Origin: Phyto melanocephala
Taxonomy: Eukaryota; Arthropoda; Insecta; Diptera; Rhinophoridae
Reading direction: 5' to 3'
Assembly (NCBI GenBank): GCA_941918925.1
Contig: OW799237.1
Coordinates: forward strand, 111,890,515 to 111,954,514
DNA length: 64,000 bases
The position numbers were made by a program, and so were the translations under genes. A model generated the notes under the pieces. That model ran no database searches, was not told the origin of the DNA, and was given only the letters and a program-made list of their open reading frames with translations. This document shows, one piece after another, positions 33,291-44,105 of this stretch; positions within the stretch are counted from its first letter, which is position 1; every line of letters starts with the position of its first letter.

Positions 33291-33878
33291 CAGTGTTGCC
33301 ACGACCAAAAAAAAAATACAACCAAAATTACTTCAAAAAGTAACCAAAATTAAAATATATTTGATTTATTTTAAATTTGTTTTACATTTTAATATAAAAA
33401 TATTTGTACTTTACGAATGAATTATGAACTAAAAATAAACCAAAAATTCAAGTCTTACGTATCAAGTAACATAAAAATACTTAAAGGTAATTTTATTACA
33501 AATACCGATAAATAAATAAAAAGCTTTAATTTAAAATAAAATTTTTATTTATTTTAAATTTTAATACAATATAAAAATATTTGTACTTGTGCTTGTTTTT
33601 TAAAACAGTCATGTATTTTTTCGTACTCCAGAGTTGATCATTTGCTAAAAGAAATAGGATTTCAAGTGCTAACAATGTTGTCTAAACATTGTCACTTAAA
33701 TGAGAAAATTGCAATGTTAAACGTACATATAACAACATGATTTATAAATAAAACATATTAAATACTACTGAATTTTGGGCTTTAAAAAAGTAACCAAAAA
33801 GAAAAAAAAATACACATCTACACATTGGCAAAAAAAATAACCAATTTTGGTTATAAATAACCAAAAACGGCAACGCTG
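33291..33878. mobile_element. hAT-type MITE nested in the long-armed element
   Basis: The ends are CAGTGTTGCC and GGCAACGCTG, flanked by the 8-bp duplication CTTATATC (33,283-33,290 and 33,879-33,886). The 588-bp AT-rich interior is non-coding. The end sequence and target length both fit the hAT superfamily. Confidence 0.85.
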
Positions 33879-33908
33879 CTTATATCATAAGTAAGGCTGG
33901 TTGCATTA

Positions 33909-34616
33909 CAATATTGGGTACCTGCGGTAAATTGACAATAAATTCCACATTTTTTAACCGATTTTTATGGTTTATGGCTTGTTTTATTTCCAAGACAAGT
34001 AGCTCTCAGAAAAAAGTTTAAAATGTTGCATATTTGCCTTAAATTTTTTTTAATTCAATTTTTAAATTGAAAAATATTTTTTTCTCCATTAATTTCTAAA
34101 TAACTCCAAAACGATAAGAGACAGAGAAAAATTGTATTCCACTAAAATAAATACAATTTTGTTGCACATTTTTTGGTGTTTTATTTTTGAAAATCGGATG
34201 ACTGATTCTCGAGTTAGGAGGAAATAAGTCTCCGTACCTGACTAATTTAGGGGGAAAATTTTGCCACGCCCATAAAAAAAAATCCCGATCTGATGGAAAA
34301 AAACCGACAACGGATTTGAGTTCAGCGCGTCAAAATCCATATAGTCCACATAATTTTATTAAATGGGAAGACAAAAAATTATTTTTTGCAGAGCAGTGTT
34401 ATCGTATGTTACAAAAACAAAATTTTACAGGAGAGCGTTTTTATTTAAAAGTAAAAAAATAAATAAAACTGCTACATACGATACAATGTACACAGTGTTA
34501 TCTTCATAACTAAAACAGTTATCGCTACAATATTTTATCAGCAGATGGATTAATAGATGTTGAACTAATTTGCATAAAAAATGTAACATACGATAATTTC
34601 TCGCACAGGGGTCGAT
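33909..34616 (-). repeat. Right long inverted arm
   Basis: The reverse complement of the left arm at 30,808-31,333. It is lengthened by the 194-bp MITE at 34,401-34,594. Confidence 0.85.
34401..34594. mobile_element. 194-bp MITE inserted in the right arm
   Basis: ATCGTATGTTACA starts it and TGTAACATACGAT ends it. Comparison with the uninterrupted left arm (GAAATTACACTGCTCTGC) shows the insertion point directly. The target is probably TA. Confidence 0.75.
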
Positions 34617-34756
34617 ATGATCTTTCAAAAAAAGACGAATTAATTTTGGGTACAACAAGTTGAGGGTTTCTAGTGGATCGCATTAATACGAATGAGTTAT
34701 AAAGAGCTTGTGGTTTATTACTTTTAATTACATTGTAAAATAAAATAGTGCTTTGA

Positions 34757-34967
34757 AAACCATTAAAGGCACAACGAAGAGCGCAACGAACGCATTGCAA
34801 TATATGTTATCGACGCCTAATGTTATATACAAAACGAACTAAAGCATTTACCAAACGTTTAATCCGTCATAAGTGCAAAGAACAGGTCCCAGAAACAACC
34901 TCAAGACCGTATATAATCAGCGACATTAGAAGTGAATGGGCAGTTTATACCGAAGAGTTCAAGAGGT
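34757..34967 (+). other. Unassigned coding-like stretch
   Basis: An open frame after a stop at about 34,756 reads KPLKAQRRAQRTHCNICYRR, then RTKAFTKRLIRHKC and SDIRSEWAVYTEEFKR, ending at an AG|GTAAAT donor-like site. The Cys/His and basic residues resemble a zinc-binding tail of a transposase such as piggyBac, but the match is weak. Upstream sequence in this frame is broken by stops. Confidence 0.3.
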
Positions 34968-35008
34968 AAATACAAATTAAGAGAAACATTTCATGTCATT
35001 AACAAAAT

Positions 35009-35590
35009 TTATACGAATATTATTAAATCCAATATTTAAAAATTTTAATAAATATTAAATGAATACTATTTGATATTTAAACGTAATACTCAAAATCGTC
35101 GCATAAGTCTTTAAAAATTTATGTTTAAAAAAATAATTTTTAACATGTTTGTAAAAAAATTTTGATACCGCCAAAAACTTTAAATTTCCATCCCTGACAT
35201 ACGTTACAGAAAAATACAAGGCGGATTCATATAGGTGAAATTATCAGCCCAGCTGATGGGGAAGAATAATGTCAATATTTTTTGAATTCGCCTTGATTTC
35301 ATTTAATAAAGCAGAGATGGAAAGTGAGATTTTTGATTCCGTATTAAACGATTTATACGAACATTATTAAATCCAATATTTAAAAATTTTAATATTTTAA
35401 TAAATATTAAATGAATACTATTTGATATTTAAACTTAATACTCAAAATCGTCGCATAAGTCTTTAAAGATTTATAGTTAAAAAAAATTATTTTTAACATG
35501 TTTGTAAAAAAATTTTCATACCGCCAAAAATGTTAAATTTCCATCCCTGACATACGTTACAGAAAAATACAAGGAGAATTCATATAGGTG
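35009..35590. repeat. Two direct copies of a ~230-bp repeat
   Basis: 35,009-35,240 and 35,352-35,590 share CGTCGCATAAGTCTTTAAA, TTTTTAACATGTTTGTAAAA, TTTCCATCCCTGACATACGT and a following CATATAGGTGAAAT. They differ by small substitutions and one ~9-bp gain. Between them is a CAAGGC-family insert. Confidence 0.75.
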
Positions 35591-36250
35591 AAATCAAGGC
35601 ATATTCATACAGGTATATGCAACGGCGAATTCGCTGTGACGTTCTCTGTCAAATACCACTTATAAAAAACAAGCAATAATTTTTTATACATGGAGTTGGA
35701 CAGTAGTGTTCCCTATCAGCTGGGCTGATAATTTCACGAGTATAAATTCGCCTTGGGTGAAATTATCAGCCCAGCTCAAGGCATATCCATAAGGTATATG
35801 CAACGGCGAATTGATATAACAAAGCAACTTTTCATAAGATGTTTTATGTCAAGGCCAATTCGTATATCAGGGATGGAAAATGTGTTTTTACATATTAAAT
35901 ATAGTAAAATTTGATTAAAAAAAGGATATAATTGTTTGAAACACATTATTAATGACGCAAACGCAACAAATATACATAAATTTAGCACATTTATTATCAA
36001 AAAAGTACATTTAAGTTAATTGTTTAATACAGAATCTAAAATCACATTTCCCTTCCCTGCATTAATAAGGCAAATTCAACCAATTTTGACATAAAGTCTC
36101 CCCATCAGCTGAGCTGATAATTTCACCTGTATGAATTCGCCTTGGCCCAGCTGATAGGGAAAAGTAATGTCAATATTTATTGAATTCGCCTTGATTTCAT
36201 TTATTAAAGCAGAGATGGAAAGTGAGATTTTGGATTCCGTATTAAACGAT
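35215..36250. repeat. Cluster of nested CAAGGC-family fragments
   Basis: At least eight copies of CAAGGC(G/A/C)(A/T)ATTC in both orientations occur, often followed by GGTGAAATTATCAGC and CAGCTGAT. One short element runs 35,218-35,295. The block at 35,280-35,355 (with AGCAGAGATGGAAAGTGAGA) is repeated at 36,178-36,252. This is a hot spot of self-insertion and local duplication. Confidence 0.65.
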
Positions 36251-38147
36251 TAACTTAAGTGTTATATTGTAAAAAAAATTTACCAAATTTATGTATATTT
36301 GTTTGCTGATGTACCATTTATAATGTGTTTCACATATGGGCTAATCCTGCGTTACGGACGTTACATTCGCACGCAAATTTGCTTGTTAAGATTGACACGG
36401 CTGGCGTTCACATTGGAACATTTTCGTGAAATTTTTTTGCAAAATGCAGTTCTTTGGGAGTACTTTAAAACTTGTTTTAAACTAAAAGGTTAACTGTTTT
36501 TGAAAAAAAGTTATGCTAGCTTAAAGTTCCGTTACGGACGTTACAAAAAATGTAAGTCTATTTTGAGGCTTATGTGCATTTGCACATTTTTTAGCTAATC
36601 TTAATAAACAAAAAAAGTCCATATACAAAAAATTAAGTGGAATATATGACGATATCAATCCTGCTTAGAAAAGAAGTCTAAGTAGTCCCGTTAAGCAAAA
36701 ATCTTAATTTTTGTCTGTTACGGACGTTACACTTTTTCTATTAAACCAAATTGTGTATATAAAAAACATTCATGTATTTAAAAATCTTTTTAACCTTGTA
36801 ATTATTAATTTATTAGTTACAAAAAAATTTTAGAATATTTCACTACTCTTATATTAGCTTATATTCATTTATTTATTTGTTAATTTAACTGTTTAACATT
36901 GTATCTTATGCTTAATAGACCCAGCTGTTCGAGCTACTTTTATAGTACATATTGTCATTGGAAAAGCCCGCAAAATAATGATATGATTTAAAAGCTGGAT
37001 TTTTTTACATTTATCCATGTTTTTGATATGTCAGATATAGTTTTGACATAATTTTTATCAACGTAAATTAGGAAAACGCCATTTATATTTTTTTTTGCTA
37101 ATTTGTGAAAATCTCGAGCGTTTTTTAAGATGAGATTTTAGGATTTTACTAGTAGCCAAACTTTTCGCTTAACAATAGCGCCAACACCGTCCACCGCTCC
37201 TTTTCCATGCAAAGTAGCAAAAAATTCCTAATTTCTAACGGAAAATCCAGTACGTAAACATTGCATGTATGGGCGTACCGCCAAATATTTGAAGGGGGAC
37301 ATCGGGGTTGCGGTTTACAACATGGTAATTAATTACTAATTATTGATTTTTAGGAATTATTTTAGGTTATAGAAGAATTTGAAATTTATCTCAATCTAAG
37401 TTGCAGATTGGGGGATCGCATGTTATTTAATCACACTTTTTGTTACTTTGAGGTGAAGTTTTTCGGGTTCTCGGCAACCTAGAGCAATTTTAAGCCCAGA
37501 TTCAGATTCAGTAGGTGAAAATCCATTATAAGCACTTACTTCCACCTCAGAATATTAAAAAAAAAGTGTAATAAAGATATTTCTTTTTTTCATCAGATTA
37601 AAGTGCATAAAAAACTCTGTTTATAAAGCTAGTTTGGAAAACCAAATTATTAAAATTCATTCGGTTAAACTTAAAAAACCCTATTTTCCGCTACGGACGT
37701 TACATACAGTGTACCCATTTTTAGTTCAAATTGTTAATATATATTATCTAAATAAATATGATTTGTATCGCAAATAAAAGAAAATTAGGCAAATTAAAGT
37801 TTTGCTAAACGCTAAATACTGAAACGACTGTTTTGCCCACTTTTTTGACAATTAAAAATACCCTTTTTTTACAAAAATAAATGAAAGCAAGAGGTACGTT
37901 TAGGTTAGCCTCTGACAAGGCCAAACAAACCACTGTAAAAACGTATTGCTTACATATTTTTTAGCTTGAATATGTATCCTATTATTCCATTAACAAACAT
38001 TTGGATTTTGGGCAACTTTAAATTTCTGTCTTTGGTTTAAAAATTTTCGGATTAGCCCATATATATATAATTTTTTTTAATATAAAATTTTATTAAACTA
38101 AACATATCATAAAAACTTTTCCATCCCTGATATATAAATTGGCCTCG
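35850..38147. mobile_element. Outer CAAGGCC-ended element enclosing the TGGGCTAATCC element
   Basis: CAAGGCCAATTCGTATATCA then GGGATGGAAAA at the left mirrors TTTTCCATCCCTGATATATA then AATTGGCCTCG at the right. The interior is mainly the element at 36,337-38,059, which therefore inserted later. No matching target duplication is seen. Confidence 0.55.
36337..38059. mobile_element. 1.7-kb non-coding element with TGGGCTAATCC ends and repeated GTTACGGACGTTAC
   Basis: TGGGCTAATCC and GGATTAGCCCA are flanked by TA on both sides, so a Tc1/mariner/pogo-like mechanism is likely. Inside, GTTACGGACGTTAC occurs at 36,351, 36,531 and 36,717, with the variant GCTACGGACGTTAC at 37,690. The four lie in one orientation and each is followed by A. 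No transposase-like frame is present. Confidence 0.7.
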
Positions 38148-38529
38148 ACAGAAAATATTCTTTAAAAAAAATTGCTTTGTTGTATCAATTTGCCTTTGCA
38201 TATACATACATAACTGTATGAATATGCCTTGGAAATAAATATAAATATGTGATGACAGTTAGGCGCTCTGTACAAAAACCAATTGCCTGTTGTATTTTTT
38301 ATTTTATTGTAGGGACGAGTTTACCTGATTTTCTTGTACCATGTAAAGTTATATTGTTAAATATCTATGTAAGTAATTATATGTATGTATGAATTTGTAA
38401 TATTATGTTTTAAGTTTTAAAGCTATATTGTACCGTTACATACGTATTTACATTCTCTTAATTACTGATTTTTTTGGTTTTTAAAAAATTAAATTTTATA
38501 ACGAAAATAAAGATTTTTTTCAATATTTT

Positions 38530-40600
38530 TATACCCTTCACCTGTGCACAAGGGTATATCCCAGCTAGCATTTAGATGATTGTTTTTTAAAAAATCACCA
38601 TGCTGAGTCTTTTTTGAGTACTTTCGGTGATCAAAAACTGATTAGTAACATACACGATTAAAAAAGGACTCGAAAATGATTCGCGTTATTGATTAAAAAG
38701 AGTTTGATGTAAAATACAATAACAAATTGTATTGAAATCGCAAATCGATCAACCAGGCGTTTACAATGTGAGTATTATGTATATCGGTTATTTATTATTA
38801 TATTTAGCGCATCTGGAAGATTTAAAACCGATTGATCGAAAACAGATCATGCGGGTGTTTGAAGTATGCTTATTTTTGCATTTTGTGATCATTATAGCTA
38901 ATTAAACACTGCTTTTTCTTAAGTATAACGGGACAATTTTTGCGTATTCTTTAGTAGATATTAAAAAGTCATATTTTTGTTCATTTATAAAAGTAATATC
39001 GAGGTGTACACATCGTTTAATTGTGAAATGTTATAACAACCATATAATTTTTATGTTGATAAAATGCTTAAAGCTGGACTTTAATTTTTATTTAAACAAC
39101 TATTTTTAAAGAAAAAATTAATTTTCTTTTAAACAAACTTGGATGTATTATGTATATATGTACATCAAATGAATATAAATTTAATATATTTTTATTTAAT
39201 GTTACCCCAGGCTTATATGGACGTGATTTTAAAAATTGACTCGATTATGTTTATTCTACTACCACTACGCAGTTAAAGAATAATGAACAAAATCAAGTCC
39301 TTTTTTAGAAATTACGTCAGTGTGAACGTAGGAATAAGAAAATTTACTGTTATAACTTAGAAAAGGAGTCAAATCCGATTAGCAATACGACTGATTAGAA
39401 AAACAATCATAAATGACTGTAAAAATACTACCAAAAAATAAGAAAACGACCAAAAAATTACTCAAAAAAGACTCGTGAGCGTTTAGAAATATGACTGATA
39501 AATGACTCGAAAAAGGCTCACAAACTAAGAGAAGAAGACTGATAAATGACTAGAAAACGAATCGAATAAGGCTATAATAGACATAATAAAAGGGATCGAA
39601 AATGACTCTAAACTGACTAAAAAAATGAATCATTAATAAAACATCAAGAAGAGTCGCAGTTAGGGACACTTTTCTCCCGAACAAAGTATCTTTTACGATC
39701 AGAAAATGAGCTCATATTCTGTTTTTTTAATCGCGCAGAGGAGTTAAAATAGACTCGAATTTGATTAAAAATTTCAAAAATTTCTGGCTGGGATATAGCT
39801 TTGTCATTCCCTTTGTAAATTATACAATTTTCATTTCCGTCCCCATAAAGTATATATTTTCTGAAAGCTTATGAATAGAGAAGTCAATTAAGCCCTGACC
39901 GTTTGACCGTCTGTCAGTGTGTTAGTTGAAATAAACTTTTAGGAGCAACCATATGTTCCTCAGATCTGTGTATGGTATCAATCTCTTGGAAATATCCGGG
40001 AATGAATCGCTATTGAAATTCAGCACAATCGCCCAATAACTTTCTGAGATATGAGCAAATAAACACGACTGCCTCTGTTTTTTTTTCATATCTTTACCAC
40101 CAAATTTAAAATATTTCAGCCATATAATAATTTATAGGTACCTTTGATCCTATTTGTAAATATAATATGCTTCTGGAGATATTCGTGTGAAAATTTTGGA
40201 TAAAGCGGGCTCTAATCGGTAAAGTTATAGGCAAAATTTTTATTTTTTTTTTTAAATATACATACAGACATATATTCCAAAAATTTACAAACGAAAACCA
40301 ATTTTTTTCAGCTTCTAGACAGCTGACATAATCAATATTGGTATCATCTGAAAGGACTTGACTAGCGCAATACAAGCACTATAAAAAATTTAAATTCATG
40401 TTTGCCGCCCTTACAAAATGGCGTACAATAATTTTATATATTTTAAAAATTCGAAATCGAGGATGGCGTCGGAAATAATAAGGAAAAATGTAGTGTAACA
40501 TGAAATATAGGTTAAGCTACGATGTGGGATTATACCTATGTACATGATGGTGAAGGGTATTATCAGATTCGGCACGGTCGAATATAGCACGCTTACTTAT
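38530..40600 (+). mobile_element. INE-1/DINE-1-like element, split by an insertion
   Basis: It starts ATACCCTTCACCTGTGCACA, is cut at 38,558, and resumes at 39,794 with ATAGCTTTGTCATTCC, 'cataaagtatatattttctg', 'gtttgaccgtctgtcagtgt' and the end GGCACGGTCGAATATAGC, CTTACTTAT. It has a longer middle than the other copies. Confidence 0.62.
38559..39793. mobile_element. Nested element with TCCCAGC ends and degenerate internal repeats
   Basis: TCCCAGCTAGCA and the reverse complement of TTTCTGGCTGGGA bound a 1,235-bp non-coding insert, with TA on each side inside the interrupted host repeat. At 39,360-39,660 degenerate GACTGATAAATGACTCGAAA units recur. Confidence 0.65.
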
Positions 40601-43600
40601 TTATTAATAAATTTATTAAGTTAGACAAAACTCTAAAGTTTTGTTTAATTTCTTTTCTTCTCATATTACTCAGAAAAAGGGAAAAATACTCCTATTATAA
40701 AATTATTTCTTTATTGATTTTACCTTCCTGATGCGGACAAATTTTATGTGTGTAAAGTTAAATTCGAATTTAACTAGCAGAGACCAGAACCACATTTCTT
40801 AACAGAGCTCATTTTACAGATAAAAATAAAAATTATATTTTTAATTTTTTTTTATATTTTTTATTCATACATTTTACTGTTTTTTTTAGAGTTTTTATAT
40901 AATTTTAATATACTTTATAGCAAATTAAAACCAATAATTTTATTTTCTGGTTCAGTACATTCATATAAACTGCATTTTTTTTTTAATTTTAATTTTGTTA
41001 ATATTTTTATTATTATAATTTTTTTGTTTGTTTGATGTCTAATTTGACTGGTAACTAATTCATTACAAAAAATGTTTATTTGGAAAATCATTAGTTTTCA
41101 ATTTTATTTTTTTTTTGTTCAAGCAAAATTGGATAAACACATGATAAGACTGTTGTTAATTGGAAGTTATAACTTAAATTAATTTAAAATAAATGTGTAT
41201 ATTATATAAATACAAATATTAAATTAATTTTTATTTAAATTAATTAGTTTAAAGGTATTTGTTTTTTGGAATATAAAATTAGTTTCATAAATTTTCAATG
41301 AATTGCAAAAGTTTTTAGGCGGTTTTTATAAATTTTTCTTTTAAAAGTGTTTTTACAAATTATTTCAAATATCAACTTATTGTAAAATTTATTCATAATT
41401 TTTTCTTTAATATAAAACTGTTAATTAAGGATTTTGTTTTTTTTTTTGTATGTTTATTTGTTTTATAAATTATGATTATTTAGTATGGCTTTTGTATTTA
41501 GTGTATTTTTATTTGTATATAAATATATATATAATTATTTGTTGTTTTGTTTTTAATATTTTTAACAGAAAAAAGTATTTGGCTATGAGAATTTTCAACA
41601 AAAAAACAAAAAAAGTAATTATTTTCTAAAAAAAATTATTGTTTTCTTTTATAAAAAAAAATTATTATTAAAGATGCCATTTGTTGAAACAGTAGCTGCC
41701 GTGTTTGTTGTGTATTAGGTGTTGATGTTTTTTGTTTTTTTTTTCTTAAATTTTCAATTTGATTATAAATTTAAAAAAGAAAACAAAGCAAGTTTTAACA
41801 TATTTTTCATTTAACAATAATTATGAAAAAAATAAATTATTTTAAATAATTCAAAAGTTACAAAAACAAAAGTGATTAAAGGCATGATTATGTATTTAGG
41901 TTTTTGATTATAGGGTGACACATTGCAACTAATATTATTTATTTATTTCATGTTTGCGGTTTGTTTAAATATTAAAAGGGATTTTTTTTTGTAGATTTCT
42001 ATAGACTATTAAATAAATCGCAAGAACTTAAGTGGAAGTTGTTATATTTAATTTCTTCGAACTTTCTTTGTAAAAAACTGTTCTCAAAGAAAAATAATAT
42101 TTTTTAATTTTAAAGAAATTAAAAAAAAAACAAAATATATGTAAATTCAGCAATAAAATAACAGTAGAAAATTGATCGGAAATTTTCGTCAAAGTGGAAA
42201 ATGTATCGAAATTTTCTGCAAAAATTTAAATTTATTTCGGCATTGTTGTCGGCAATGTCGAATAATTTGAGTTCACTCGCAATACAGTACAGGGTCGTTA
42301 AATTATATTTATCAAAAAATAAAATGTTAAATTTTTAGTAAAATTTTAGACGTAGTTTTTTTTTGTTTGTTAATTTTCTATAAATATTTTAATGCCTTAA
42401 TTTAAGGTTTAAAAAATAAGAAATTCGCTAAAACTTTCTTTAAACATAACTATTCAGACATTTTCTATTAAGAGAGAAGCTTGCTAAATATTTTGCCTTA
42501 ATACAAATTCATAAAAATTTTTTTTGTTTCTAAGTATTATAGAATTTAAGAGAAAATTTTAAAAACATATTTTTTCAAATTAAAAAGTATTATATTTTAC
42601 AAATTCAAAAGCTAAACATTTTATAACCAAAAAGTTTTACTCAAAAAATTTTCTTAATTACACACAAAAAATATTTTGGAAAATTTTTTCTTAATAAAAA
42701 TATCATTCAAATTGATATATCAAAATTTTCTATTTATCAAGAAATTTTTTCCAAAATTTTTACTAATCACTTGAAGCGCCAATTTTCCATATAAAAAAAT
42801 TATTGTTGTAATTTTTTTATAAGAAAAAATTGACTGCCAACTTTTTTAATTAAACAGAATTAATAACTTTAAAGACGATAAACTTTAAACAAAATATTTG
42901 TACGTAAAAACTTTCTCTCATATGGCCAAAGTTCGAATTTATGCCGAAAGCATATATTCTCTTAATTGCGAAATTATTAAAGGGATTCACATCATTAAAA
43001 TTACTGTTGCAAAAAGGCAATATTTTTTAAAATATAACAACTGTGTTAATAAACATAATTTCATAATAACAGTCAAATCTAAATATAAAGGACAGCATTA
43101 TTTATAAGTCTAAACCATGACCATGGCAACGCTGAGGGGTTGAAAAAACAATATTTTGACAGCATATTAGCTGGTGAAGTTGGCTGCAAACGAATCTATA
43201 GTTAGTTTCCTACCGCTTGATTTTTATTGCTTTTTTATTTACTAGATTTTTTTAACAAACATTTGTCACTGCTGCCACATTTGTTTAGAAATGCCACCTC
43301 AGAGTGTAGGCGTTAAATAAATGTGGAAAAAATGTAATATTTCACTAAAAAAGTAGATCGTATGAATAGCTTTATGCATTGATTATCGACAGTAACCAAA
43401 CCTTAGTTGCATTGCCAACTTCTTAAAATCAAGTTCAGTTGGCTATGGACAGCTGTTAATTATATTTATAAAGTAGTGATTAGACTTGTGCTCGATTTTT
43501 GCCAACAACCTAGCTTAGTTAATCTATAAATCCCATTCAACTAGAACTAGAGTTACCGTTTGACCCAATTCTAGTCGTGATTATATTGACAACTGTAAAC

Positions 43601-43710
43601 TTAAAATTGCTCATTTGCAAGGCAGCCAGAATTTGATTGTCATCCACAGTCGATCTATAAATTTGTATTGAAAATTATGCGGCATCAAAAAACTATATTA
43701 TGTACAATAT
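40601..43710. other. AT-rich stretch downstream of Syndecan, no gene recognised
   Basis: Very AT-rich, with poly-T/poly-A runs and no credible coding frame on either strand. It may be intergenic or distal Syndecan 3' UTR, read on the minus strand. I see no clear element ends. Confidence 0.4.
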
Positions 43711-44105
43711 AACAAGTAAGAGGGCTATATTCGGCAGTGCCGAATTTTATATAAAATTCATCAAAGTGTAGGCATACACAATATTTTTCAGACTGATTGG
43801 ACTTTAAATTTCTGTAAAGTACTTTGTTAAGTATATTCTATAAAAAACCATTAATTTTAAATAAACAGGCCGTCATGATTTTTGCTATATGCACAGCCGA
43901 TTAAGCTGATTTTCAATAGCAATATTTTAATACCTTAATTATATTCGAGATATGAATTTGTAGGAGAATTGGGAGATTCAGAGAGTTTATTAAGACCAAC
44001 ATGCGGACAGATTAGTGAGAGGACACACGGACGGACAGACAGGTGGACATTTTTATGTATACAGAGTATATACATATTTTTTAAGAATTAAAAAGAAAAT
44101 GTGTA
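43711..44105 (-). mobile_element. Divergent INE-1/DINE-1-like element
   Basis: AACAAGTAAGAGGGCTATAT and the CGGCAGTGCCG hairpin mark one end. The CACGGACGGACAGACAGG block marks the other part. The rest is strongly diverged. Confidence 0.5.

Larger units (their letters stand above)
30808..34616 (-). mobile_element. 3.8-kb DNA element with >500-bp inverted arms
   Basis: The left arm (30,808-31,333) and right arm (33,909-34,616) are reverse complements, starting TCGACCCC and ending inside at GGTACCCAATATTG. A 2-bp TA or AT flank is present at each side. The right arm is lengthened by a 194-bp MITE. The interior holds a broken minus-strand gene (31,641-33,044) and a hAT-type MITE (33,291-33,878). 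The arms are far longer than those of typical Tc1/mariner elements. I cannot place it in a named superfamily. Confidence 0.8.
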
